Source: Orobanche coerulescens (Eukaryota; Streptophyta; Magnoliopsida; Lamiales; Orobanchaceae). From it: a stretch of DNA of 64,000 bases. Location: contig CM065801.1 in assembly GCA_033398695.1 (NCBI GenBank), positions 9,052,001-9,116,000 of the forward strand. The letters are read 5' to 3'. A model generated the notes under the pieces. That model searched no databases. It was given only the letters and a program-made list of their open reading frames with translations, and was not told where the DNA came from. Below are positions 51,005 through 61,959 of this stretch, piece by piece (positions within the stretch are counted from its first letter, which is position 1; the number at the start of each line of letters is the position of its first letter). A program made the translations under genes and the position numbers.

Positions 51005-51288
51005 ACCAATGATCTCATTCCTACAAAACCCCGGGGTTAAAATCTCGTCGTCTTCAAAGCAAAAAGGCTCACGACTGTTCGTGATCCAAAAAGGCTCACT
51101 ACAAAAAGGCTCATTCCCACAAAACCCCAGTAAACCTCCAGAGCATTTGGCGGCGGCGGACGACTGTTCGTTTTTCATTTTCTCGTTCATTTTCTGTTTT
51201 ATTCTCTTATATAAGCACAAGACTCACGACTGTTCGTTATTCAGATTGAAACTGAATTAGCGCCGGTTGTGTAAATTTTTTACAGGAA

Positions 51289-53756
51289 ATGGCGGACAAG
51301 GCAGTAACTATCGGGACACGGAACCGTCTTCTCTCCAGGAAACAATTTGTAATTCTTTTAATATTACTTTTCTTATTTTATTTTATTTTTATTTTTTTGA
51401 TCCGGGCGCTGTTTGTGACGCTTGTGATGGTCATTGCTATTCATTTCATATTTTTGTTGCGTTTTCTGTATTGTAGGTCATTGATGTGTTGCATCCAGGA
51501 AGGGCAAATGTCTCTAAGGTTTGCTCATTTAGTTATTGCAATGATTTGTTCCCTTTGTACTTTTGATGTGTTGCAAGAATCTTACACCATTCTTGACTTT
51601 AGAGTAGCTGTAGTTCTGTGTAAATTCTAATTAATAGAAGAAAATGGTTATGGCCTATTGGAATATGGATCGAATGAAAGAAGACATGCAGATGAACTAA
51701 TTTAGAGGTATTGACTAACTTTATACACTTACTCGTAATCCGTCCATCAGTGTCCGCCAACGCTTCCCGTGGCCTAAAACAAACTTACAAAATGAGGCCT
51801 TTTATTTTCTAATAATTTTCTTTTATTCTCTAAAAAAGGCCTTTTTTCATATGTATAAAAAATTGGGGCTTTTTTTATGATATTTTTTTAGTGGCCTAAA
51901 GCCCTAGCTTTATCAGCTTTGGGCTTGGGCTGCCCTGCCGTCCATAAACCGTCTCAAGAAAAAAAAATATGTCGCTTGTTTTGTTTTGATTGTACATTTT
52001 CTTCGAGCGAAAAATCTGACTTGGTGCCATTAAAGCTTTGCTACCTGCTCGTTATTTTTGCCTATGTGCTTTCAAGGCTGAGCTGAAGGAAAATTGGCAA
52101 AGATGTATGATGTCAAAGATCCAAATGCCATCTTCGTGTTCAAGTTCAGACCCACTTTGGTGGGGGCAAATCTACATGATTTGGCTTGATCTATGATTCC
52201 GTTGAGAACGCAAAGAAATATGAGCCTAAATACAGCTTATCAGTAATTCATCCGCTCATTCATACTTGTATAGTTGTATTTGTCCGCTCATTTGATTTGT
52301 GGAATTGTATTAGTTCCTTACTCTGCATGTCTAGTACAATATCTTGTGTTTACTGTATAATTTGCATATTATTTGTTTTCTTTGAACTTTTTTCATAAAT
52401 TCTCGTTTGCTTAGATTTAGTTGTTTTCTTTTCATTTAATATGTATGGACATTGTTGTATGTAACGTGTAATAAGAAGTCCACTTTGCATGTTCTAGATA
52501 TATTTGGCAACATGTAATATCTATCGAATGTTGGATCAGTTACTTTAATAGTACATCCATACAATTTTAGATGTCTATGCTTCTTTTTTAATGTTGCATC
52601 TTTGTTAGCTAGAGTTGGGTACTGACGTCGTGTATGGGTGCATATTCAAGTATCGGACTCGGCTAATTCATGAATAAGGAACAAGAGTTTTGAATCGCGC
52701 CAATAGCGCGCTATGTCACGCGCTTTTGCGCAAAAATTCCGTAAAACGCGACATAGCGCATCGCTACTTGCGCCGACTGCTTTTGCGCATGCTATTTGAT
52801 GCATCGTTCGAATCGCGCGAGCAAGGCGCTATAAGTGCGATAGAGCAAGTTAATCACGCTTATTTGGGTTTTATCAAAAACCCTAAACTTAAATCAAACG
52901 GCATGATAAAGAAACCCTAGTTACTAATTTGCCCCTTTCAAGATTTACAATTAAGTCGGTAAAACTTATTTTTCAAGCCACCCTGACTTTAGGAAAATAA
53001 AGATCCGCAGCAAAAAAAAGGACTTACGCAGCGAAACTTTATCGCCGGCCAGTAAAAAAAAGTTCCGCAGCAATATTTTCATATTATGGCTTATTTAAGT
53101 TTGTTATTTTGGATTATTATAATAGTTATAAGTTGTTTTGTTTATTTGAAATTATTTCATGCCTATTTTACTTGGATTATTTACCTATTGATCTTACACA
53201 AAATATTATTTTATTTTTTCACTTAAAAATGTCATGTTCGAATTACCTATATGCTATGCGCTATACTTTTTTGCGCTACGCAATTATGTACAAAACGTTA
53301 CATACCTACGCAACGCAACTGAAAACACTGCTAGAGAACCAATTTTGGCCTAAAAATGAAGTGTCCAGGTGCATGTCGGAGTGTTGGGGAGTGGAGTGTC
53401 CGACACGTGTATGGAAGGGGAATTGAAAAGTGTATATGCGACATTGTATTACATATTTCATGTTTGAAACAACATTTTGGAATCTTGTTATGCAGAATGG
53501 TCTTGACACCAAGGTTGAGAAGTCGAGGAAGCAGATGAAGGAAAGGAAGAATAGAGCAAAGAATATCCGTGGTGTTAAGAAGGTATACTTTCTCTTATTT
53601 CGTACTTATAACTTTAACTGTTTGATGTGTCTGCGTAGTGAAATGAGCATTTACAGATAAACTGTAGTATCATTTTTTCCTTTTACCGAAAACGCCTTTC
53701 TGTACCTTTTACAGACCAAGGCTGGAGATGCTGCCAAGGCTGGCAAGAAGAAGTAA
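51289..53756 (+). pseudogene. RPS24: 40S ribosomal protein S24, intron-bearing and apparently inactivated
   Basis: RPS24 (eS24) is a small-subunit ribosomal protein. Exons with GT-AG borders: 51289-51348 (MADKAVTI start, ending RKQF), 51477-51518 (VIDVLHPGRANVSK), 52077 to about 52246, 53496-53582 ([18 protein letters not shown]...) and 53715-53756 (TKAGDAAKAGKKK, stop). Lesions as read: exon 1 lacks four codons (KFMT in the family) between TR and NR; exon 3 lacks one A in an A-run and another near 52152, and carries a TGA where the family has Gly, near 52175; the exon 3 donor seems one base short. Retained introns show it arose by DNA duplication, not retrocopying. The two one-base losses could be sequencing errors; the stop and the four-codon loss are harder to dismiss. 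Confidence 0.9.
52685..53335. mobile_element. Possible MITE-like insertion in RPS24 intron 3
   Basis: Both ends are dense in GCGC motifs (52690-52860 and 53245-53320), roughly inverted to each other: 'gttttgaatcgcg' at the left, and 'gttttcagttgcg' when the right is reversed. The middle is AT-rich. This suggests a non-autonomous DNA transposon, but no clean target duplication is found. Confidence 0.35.
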
Positions 53757-53781
53757 GCAACACAGGATTGTACTTTATATG

Positions 53782-54336
53782 GAACAGAATAAATCAAGCG
53801 ACGAACAAACAAATCCAAACTGTGTGCAACGCAATAAACCCAACAAAAAAATGATAAATCTACCTAAAAATTAACAAAATCCTACCGAGGCATGTCAAGT
53901 TATACATTGTTGTATATTTTAGCCTCACCATCATGGTAACAACTCGGCAATCTACTCAAACATTACGCAATCAATAATTAGATACAATTTGTGCAACGCA
54001 CGGGTTCGTAAAGCCTCGTAAATCAAAAAATTTGACCCAATTAATGACCTAATTAACCCGTCCAATCACCCGGACCTAATTTAATACTCCAACTGACGCC
54101 TACCAACATTTGACCCAAGTTATACATTGTTGTATATTTTAGCCTCACCATCATGGTAACAACTCGGCAATCTACTCAAACATTACACAATCAACAATTA
54201 GATACAATTTGTTCAACGCACGGGTACGTAAAGCCTCGTAAATAAAAAAATTTGACCCAATTAATGACCTAATTAACCCATCCAATCACCCGGACCCAAT
54301 TTAATACTCCAACCGACGCCTACCAACATTTAACCC
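53782..54336 (+). repeat. Direct repeat right of RPS24 with 220-bp tandem duplication
   Basis: The stretch begins 26 bases after the RPS24 stop codon. 53782-54023 matches 50715-50958. Within it, a 220-bp unit starts at 53897 and again at 54117 (ending near 54336), each with 'gt(g/t)caacgcacggg'. The RPS24 3'UTR is thus almost absent. Confidence 0.8.
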
Positions 54337-56381
54337 TAACACACTTGTGACACCTACTCACATTTAATCCTCCAAAATTCGTTCGCCTGTATTTTTTGTC
54401 TCTGCAAATCATCCATCATGAAACCAATCGGTATTAAATCACCGGTGAAATATTCATCGGATTTTTGTGTTCACCACAATACGAAGCCTCCATTGATACT
54501 TGTCGGTGTATCTATTCGGATTCTGCAAAATCACTTTGCGACTGCTACTCGGTTGATACAGAGTTTCTCAGTTGTGATGATGAGTCTTCTATTTTCGATG
54601 GTGTTTCTTCAACACCCCCAAAGTTCTCCCTTTATCCACTCCACCCCGTCGCTGCTTCGGTATGATGGTGTCGGAATCGTCGAATCAGGGGTTTCTTTGC
54701 CTAGTGATGTTTTTTTGAAGGCTGAACCGGAAGTGAAGGGCTTCTCATTCACTTCATGTGGTGGTTCCGAGGCCGAAAGATTGATGTATATATGAGTTAA
54801 GGATGAGTTAGGCCCCAAATTTCAAATCTGTTTATATGAACATGCATATGGTTAGCCATCCCCATTTCGCAAGTTCTACCCAGGACCGAACAAGGTCTCC
54901 CTAGTCCCAGAAATAGAAAGACCCCCCCACTAGACTAGAAGGGTTGTATCTATGAAACACGCATAATAATCTTAAACCGAGATTAACATGAAATATCTCT
55001 TAAAATAGAATATATAAAGTTATTACCTTTTAAGTATTTATTATTTCAGTATTTATTTAATAGACCTGTAGAATCATGTCAGCTTCTATCGACTCATTAA
55101 ATGAGTAGGATAAGATTCAAGTATAACTTGACATCGATATCGTAAAGTTGTTGGAATTATAACAATGTGTGGCACATATTAACCTCTTGCCCCGCATCTT
55201 TGAGACACGCCTGCACTCTTCGTTGAGGTTTAGGATGACGAGTGTCAAGGTGGTTCCATGTGTTACGGTTTGTGCTTCGCAGAGTTCAAGATTAATGACC
55301 TTCGCTTCTATGATGCTGTTGTTGATAAGGTTCGTCGTCTTCTTCTATCTGTGTTTTTTATCGCTTTTTTATCTCATATCACACAAACTCACGCTTTAAA
55401 CGTACATCACGCTTTAAAAATTGCAAGATTAACTTAACCTAAAAACGAGTCTAAGGGCCTACACATTCCGCATCGCACTCACACTTAAAGCGTGGAGCTT
55501 TAACCGGTAGCAGAAGATATGGCTCCTAATTCATTCTTTATCACTCTAACCCTAATCCAAACCTTTGCAATGGCTTCTCCACAAGAAAAATCTCAAATTG
55601 CGGTAAAATTGCGAACTTGTGAACAAGATGGTATGCGTTCTTCCGAACGACCACGTATGTTTCTTTTATTCAACTGTAAAAGTGCAATTTTCCGCACTAT
55701 TTCTGTATTTGCATATATTGTTTATTTGGCGCAGTGCATAAATATTTTTACTAACTTCTATTTTTATTAGTCCACATCTCACTGAAATATGTTCTTTTGA
55801 ATCCTGAAGTTTTTGACAATCTTATATTTGCCCTGATTTTGTCAATCCTGGAGTTATCTGCCCTGCTTTTGCCCTGTTTTCGTTCGGTGCTCACATGAAT
55901 TAATGAGTTGAAAATTCTACACGCTAATAACGACTGATACAAGATACTTGACTTTTAGATGTTCCTAATTAGGTTCATTTGTGATCGATTCAATGAGTTG
56001 AAGAAATAATTTAGTTTTTCAATTTATTAAGATTGTATTAGGTTGCCTTTCCTTGTAATTAAATTGTTGGAAATTCACAGAACCAACATTTAATACTTTA
56101 TCTACTGATTCTGTTATATTGGGTTTCATTTTACTTATATCTATCATAATAGGTTCTTTAGTTCTTCTCCAAGCATTTAGCGGATCATTATGATACAGTA
56201 GATTGCATTCAACTTACTGTGTAAATTAAAACTTTAACAATACAACTATAGGTTGGACCCAACGTACAGTATAATATCAAATCTGTCATGTTTCTTCGAT
56301 GATGGAGAACACCTAAATATAAACACATCATTCGGTGGAGTGCAATTCAGTGTAAAGCTGTCTTAGCCTTTTTCCGCTTAC
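54337..56381. other. Gene-poor stretch, unassigned short frames
   Basis: The 125-codon frame at 54418-54795 (plus) starts with a good Met but has no domain I recognise. An overlapping frame at 54465-54665 is equally plausible, so neither is called. Stretches at 55225-55335 and 55519-55640 look like possible exon remnants followed by GT, but I cannot identify them. The rest is AT-rich. Confidence 0.35.
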
Positions 56382-57222
56382 CTCTTTTTAAACTCTCTGT
56401 AAGTCCATCTTTCTTTAGGTATGCCCCTAGTTGTTCGGGAGTCGCGAGGTATATATGGACAGGGAGTGACCACACCACAATGTTTTCTAACTCGCTCCCG
56501 CTTATCCGAAACGCGACGTCAGCCTGTGAGAGATCCTCACTAGGGGTGATAAAATATATCGAAATGCCGAAATACCGTATTTAACGTACCAAAAAATTAC
56601 CGAAAATACCAAAAATTTTGGTATACCGAATTTTCAGATGCGGATGTTACCGCATCAAATTTTTGGTACGGTAATTCAGATGAAACTTTTTATTTTCTAG
56701 ATTTCTGATATACCAAATACCAAAAAAATCGGTATTTCAATATATATATCGGTATATCAATATTTTCAGATTTTATTTGTTCGGTATTTCAAGATATATC
56801 GCTATATCAAGATTTTTTGATATTTTGGTAATTCGATTTCAATAAGTTCTAGATATACCGATACCGAAATAAATTCAGATACCGAAATTTCGGACGGATC
56901 TCGATAGACCAAAGCCATACCGAATTTCTGTGATACCGAAACTTTCGCACGGTATTGGTATGAATTTTGTTGTATCGAAACTTTCGGACGGATATGGTAT
57001 CAAAAAAATCTCGACGGCAGACAAAGATACCACCCCTAATCCTCACCATCATCACTATCGCTCCGAAGAAAATAAGCATATAACCACTTAGAGAAATCAT
57101 AATTAGCAAGTGCGCACAATATAACAATAAAAATATACCTCCCGCTCTTTCCCGTTTAGTCCGCTCGCTCTTCCTGCTCAGCCGCTCATCACGCTCGCCG
57201 GGGAACCACCATTGTCGTAATA
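56382..57222 (-). pseudogene. Unidentified gene remnant, exon split by a hAT element
   Basis: On the minus strand one exon reads from an acceptor AG at 57061-57062 (exon from 57060) to a GT donor at 56380-56381, but is interrupted at 57038-56541 by a transposon. Its two halves give a continuous frame: 'DSDDGEDLSQADVAF' across the junction, then 'SGSELENIVVWSLPVHI', 'LATPEQLGAYLKKDG' and 'LTESLKR'. An upstream exon at about 57222-57139 reads 'LRQWWFPGERDERLSRK', ending at a GTATAT donor. I do not recognise the protein family. The insertion alone would disrupt the product unless spliced out. Confidence 0.5.
56541..57038. mobile_element. hAT-type non-autonomous element
   Basis: 498 bp with terminal inverted repeats TAGGGGTG and CACCCCTA and a perfect 8-bp target duplication ATCCTCAC (56533-56540 and 57039-57046). 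The interior is made of many short 'accgaaat' and 'ggtat' palindromic blocks, so it can fold extensively. No transposase. The 8-bp duplication and TAGGGGTG ends fit the hAT superfamily. Confidence 0.85.
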
Positions 57223-57305
57223 ACTCTAGTTTCCCGTAAGAAAATAAGCATATAACCACTTAGAGAAATTAATTAGCAAAAACACACAATATAGCAATAA
57301 AAATA
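57065..57305 (-). repeat. Duplicated intron segment
   Basis: 'aagaaaataagcatataaccacttagagaaat' at about 57067 recurs at 57239, each followed by similar A/T-rich sequence to about 57135 and 57305. It flanks the upstream exon of the minus-strand gene remnant, implying a local exon-intron duplication. A weaker third relative lies at 58560-58650. Confidence 0.65.
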
Positions 57306-58855
57306 GACTTAATCGCACTTTATCGACTCAACTATTTATTTTTTTCATAAAAATGCCTCTTTTATAAAAATTAACATTTTATGAACCAAATTATTATTTT
57401 TTTAACAGCTTATTGCATTCCGTTAAATTTCATTGACGGAGTTTAATTTTTGCATGGTAAAATTGTTCAATTCAATTTTTATTTGATTTTATTTGACAGT
57501 CATGTTCCATGATGTATGTGTTGATTTTACAATATCAATCGCGTATTGTGACATGACAATAGCAATTATCTCAAACTCATCGCCGTCTCATGATATTTTC
57601 CATATAAATGGAAAAACCTATGATGTTGACGGTTTTGGAATTTCGTTCTATTTCTCCTTCATATGAAGGTTGCGACAGGAAGGGCATCCGACGTAAAACT
57701 TTGCCACTTTGTTATTTGCATGAGTTATGGTGTTAACTAATTTTAGACAATTAAACGACACTATAATCTTCATGCCACCGACCCCAACATAGTTGGGATT
57801 AAGGTGCTGTTGAAGATGATGATGACTTAACAAACTAATATACTAACACTACACAAATACATATACTGTAAACACGCACACATACACTATAATCTCCTCA
57901 CTGAAATTCGCAAATGCCAATGTCCGTACTGATCCATCAAATTTTCCCGAAGATAAATGCCAGGGTGTGCCATGGGTGCCTGACGCTAGAGTTTCACAAA
58001 GCCCACAAGCAATTTAAGCCTCAACAGAGTGATGATCTTAATCATTGGCAATGAGTGTGGAGTAAAAGGATAGTTGTGAGACAAAGATCTCCGGACTGCA
58101 CTGCCATCATACCCTCTTTCTGAGGCACACCAACATAGTGTCAAATCTAGCAATCCCTTTTCCTTTCATATCGCCCGAAATAGAATTCCTACTCGCCTGG
58201 TGGGAAAAGTTGTCAAGCTCTACGGCTTAAATCTGCTCTACGGCTTAAAACTGATCTGTTGGTTTGCTTATTTTCTTGGGAAAAATTGTTCCTAAGACAA
58301 TTTTTTGTTGTTTGTGTATTAAAATGAAGGGCTGGACTAAGTTATATAATGACGCTTATATCAAGTTAATATTATCAACTAATTTTTTTTATCTTGTTAT
58401 AATCATGAAATGGGATTGTAAATTTATTGGTTTTTTGTATTTAATTAAGACTCGTAGAGACTGACTCAAAATGGAACAACAAGAGCATGAAAATTGATCG
58501 CGTGAATGTTAACTTTTATAAAAGAGCCATTTTTCAGCAAAAAATAAATAATCGAGTCTAATAAAATGCAATTAAGTCATAAAAATATACCCCTGCTCTT
58601 CCTTTTCATGTTCAGGCCGCTCATGACACTCTCGCCATCATTCGGCAATGGAAATGGGGCCGGGAAGGGGGCCGGGAGGGAGCTCAAATGAAACAAACAT
58701 AGATGTTATTATAAAAAAGCAAAAGCAAAAGTAAATATAGGTTGAAATCTAAATTAGAAAGATACCTCATCTCCTCGACAACCGAAATGTATCTCATATC
58801 ATTAGAGAATGTGATCGCCGCGTTGTACTTTTTTTTTTTTGAAATCCCAATTTGC
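57306..58855. other. Unassigned stretch with a possible SINE tail
   Basis: The segment 57776-57835 ('gaccccaacatagttgggattaag' pattern followed by a degenerate GTT/GAT run) resembles the 3' end of plant Au/TS-type SINEs, but no tRNA-like promoter was found upstream. Otherwise AT-rich, with no recognised gene. A long T-run lies at 58830-58840. Confidence 0.3.
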
Positions 58856-58911
58856 TGCGCCTTGTTTTGATTTTTGTCTGATGCGCGAATTAAGTATTGC
58901 ACCTAAGTTTA

Positions 58912-60555
58912 CCTCCTCTATACCCAGTTGTTTTGGAGACAACTCAGGTCGATGAAAGTTAATGATATTCATGTTAAATATCGAAAAATGGGAGTAGAAA
59001 TCTCTTTGGTCTCCCTTACCGAATCTTCGATAGGGACGCCAAGAGATCTAAAAAAAATTATAAACATAATGTTATTTATGCTTAATGGAAGATTTAAATG
59101 TTGTCATTACGTTGGTAGGATTCAGTGTTAACTATTTAGAAATACGAAGTAAAAACATAGAATGAATTGCTCACTTCGCACTCGCATATTTCCGCTTGGT
59201 CGGATTTGGTTCACTCAATCGTATCTAGAAAAATTCCAACAGAGTAAAATGCATGTTTCCTGACACGTTTTTCATCAAGTCACTCCAGTGCAAAGCTGAA
59301 GGGAATTGGATAGATGCAATCTCTTGGTATTTAGAAATTTGCAGGTACTCCTTCCGAAGCAAGGGAATACGCTCTAATTAAAACATCTAAAAAAATAAAA
59401 ATAAAAATATAGTAGCAGCTTCGAAAACTAGAAAAATTAGTACTTAATTACTCGTATTTTAACTGTTTCATCAGTACAATCTAACAAACCTAGTATATCA
59501 CATGTGGCATTTTATGTCCTAAATGTATTATATGTTATGTCTTTTTCTAGTATAAGTGAATTATCAGGAGAATTTTCTATTCCTGAAATAAAGGAGGGAT
59601 CTGTTCATGTATAGATAAACATGATCCCTTCGTAGTTATTTGGATGTTCCAGGATAACGGAAGTAGTTGTAACTTCCTGACCTAGCTACTCTTATATAAG
59701 AGTTGTAACCTTGATATTTTGCAATAAGAGAATTATTATATCTCTCAAAAATTCTCACACGGCATAATATCAAATTACATAAGCAAATGATATAGATACA
59801 TACCTCTAAGTATCCACACTGCTCCCTCTGAACTAATCTTATCATTGAATCCGTCCTGCAGCTTTGCAAGGACAACGGCGCCCCATGCAAAGCTTTGTAG
59901 CACCTCAAGAGTTAAATCAGTCAGAACAGATACCCGATGAAGACTGTGTGCTTATGGTTCTCGGGAAAGAGAAGTGTCCCCATCAACTATAGAAGGTATG
60001 CCCTTGCATACCTTGACAGCCATATCCTTTTGCTTTCTTCATCCTGGATGTCTTCTGCCCGGACTCTCTCAAACCTCGAGCTCAACAAGGTCTTCTTGAC
60101 ATAATATGAACTCGGCTTTCTACTGGGATCATCACCCCCTAACATATGTTCAAGAATTATTTCTGGGCTAAAATCGTTGCACATAATGGGTGAACCATTC
60201 ACAGGGAGACCTGTGATGTAGAAAACGTCTTCAAACCCAGATAGAGCGACTCCCCATTAAAGTGAAATGCCCCATTATCAAATTTAGCGACTGCAGCTCT
60301 TAGAAATTTATCTTCAAGAATCATTTCTGGCTAAAATCGTTGCACACAATGAGTGAACCATTCACAGGGAGACCTGTGATGTAGAAAACGTCTTCAAAAC
60401 CCAGATAGAGTGACTTCCCATTAAAGTGAAATGCCCCATTATCAAATTTAGCGACTGCAGCTCTTAGAAATTTATTGTTAATAAGGAAACTAGCCATGTT
60501 TCGAAAAACATTGAAGCAGATAGGCATTGTTAATTCGGCAATTGCTGGATCGAGA
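58912..60555 (-). pseudogene. Plant mobile domain (PMD) gene remnant, left arm
   Basis: PMD proteins (MAIN/MAIL-like, related to transposon-encoded domains) act in plant silencing or are transposon-borne. Minus-strand exons: about 60555-59814, 59386-59175 and 59047-58912, with GT-AG borders matching the right arm. Exon 1 contains 'FEDVFYITGLPVNG', 'SSYYVKKTLLSSRF' and 'LSRYARAYLL'; exon 2 'LLRKEYLQIS'. Lesions as read: one-base losses in T- and G-runs near 60240 and 60330, and TAG replacing a Leu codon just after 'ARAYLL'. Exon 1 holds an internal 165-bp tandem duplication. The N-terminal part is cut off by the TRIM-like element. Confidence 0.75.
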
Positions 60556-60573
60556 TTTTTTTTTAAATGAACC

Positions 60574-61766
60574 TGTAAGATAGTGAGTTCCTTCCTTGAT
60601 AATGGGAAATACAACACATATAAATACTGATACATAATGGGCTTTAGGTAAACCCTAAACCCATTAAAGCAAACCCGACTATACTCTAACATCCCCCGCA
60701 GTTTTATCGGGGAAAACTACTTATGGTGAAACTGACAAATATGAAAAGAAAGAGATAGAAGAAACGGAGGGAGCAGCGGCGGGAGGCGAGAACCGGAGAT
60801 CTTGAACTGGAGGCAGCGGCAGAGAGAAGTGGAGCTCCTGGCAGCGGTTTCAGGTTTCCGGCCAAGCCTGGTTCTCCACGAAGTCGGCGCCGGAAAAATG
60901 TAGGGTTCGGGAAAAGTCGGCGCCGGAGTTTTGAGGACGCCGACGAGATATGTGACATCGGTGATGAGGAGAGATGCGCGACAAAGGGGAAGGGTAGCAG
61001 AGACTCAACGCGGCGGAGGAAGAAGGTATCTCCGGCGGAGGATGCTGGCGGCATATAAGAAGAGGCCGTAGAAGTTATTTTCGGAGGTGCTGGCTGAGTT
61101 ATAGATCGAGTGGTGGTCGCCGGAGATGGAAAGAAAATATATGTTGGTTCTCGTCGTACCTCGTCGACGCCGGAGAAGAAGAAGAGAGATCGACGGAGAG
61201 ATAGAGCTGAGACAGCGGAAGCAGATCTTGAGGGCCGTTACCAGTGGCGGCGCCGAACACAAATATGGTTTCCTCCTTGCCGGACAAGTTGAAATGAGAC
61301 GTCAGCGGTGGCAGGTGCGCTGGAGAGGGACATTCAGATCGCCGGACAAGATCAGATCGCCAGACAAGTTGAAAATAGTAGAGGAGAAAATGAGAAACCA
61401 GAGAAGCATTGTCGAAGACGCGTTGGAGCTATCAAGGTCGTAGGAGAAAGACCGAGGTCGCAGATTCGTGCCTCTCTATCTCTCTCGATCCGTGTGGAAA
61501 CAAAAACAAAAATGTAAACATAGAAGAAGAGAACGCCTACAGAAACATGGCGTAGAGCTTCGCTAGAGGTCACTCGACGGCAACGGCTATTATGTTCTCG
61601 CGGCTAAGGTTTATTTGAGCGAAAAGGAAAGAAAAAGGTAGGGCCGCAAAGATGGCACCTCCGACGACGCCAAAGGAAGGCCGCCAAGGGCGGCGCGGCG
61701 GCAAGTGGTTGTGGTCGACAAGGTATGAACTGGTTCTCCGATACCATGTAAGATAGTGAGTTCCTT
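60574..61766 (-). mobile_element. TRIM-like LTR element between the PMD arms
   Basis: A ~117-bp LTR at 60574-60690 (minus strand TGTTAGAGTATA ... TATCTTACA) is preceded by a polypurine tract TGCGGGGGA. At the other end the primer site TGGTATCGGAGAACC lies at about 61731-61746 (minus), next to only ~20 bp of matching LTR end (61747-61766). The 1.06-kb interior is GC-rich with no gag or pol motif. The 116-codon minus-strand frame at 60704-61054 is low-complexity Ser/Arg/Phe and is not called. The 5' LTR is largely missing. Confidence 0.6.
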
Positions 61767-61826
61767 AACCGCCGGATCGAGATTTCGCCAATTGCGAAAT
61801 TGCGCAAGAATTGTGTGACACTGCAT
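61767..61826 (-). pseudogene. Detached PMD coding fragment beyond the TRIM
   Basis: Minus strand reads 'QFRNWRNLDPAVKELT', which parallels 'KNLDPAIAELT' at the start of the left-arm PMD exon. It shows that the TRIM-like element sits inside former PMD coding DNA. Confidence 0.5.
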
Positions 61827-61959
61827 TAGAATAAATGATTCTCAGCACAATAAGAAATAAGAATCAGAAATATCATAATCAGAAATGATTATGCTCTATA
61901 GGTTCTCTTTCCAAGCCTTTCACTATCTTACATGTTCATTTAAAAAAAAAATCTCGATC

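Noticed and set aside
54418..54795. 125-codon ORF as a protein gene
   Set aside because: A competing overlapping frame is equally good and neither has a recognised domain; left as unassigned.
52880..60660. Telomere-like AAACCCTAA motifs
   Set aside because: Single occurrences (near 52884 and 60650), not arrays; common in plant introns and LTRs.
61126..61443. 105-codon plus-strand and neighbouring minus-strand ORFs in the TRIM spacer
   Set aside because: Low-complexity Arg/Ser-rich frames overlap on both strands; no domain seen.
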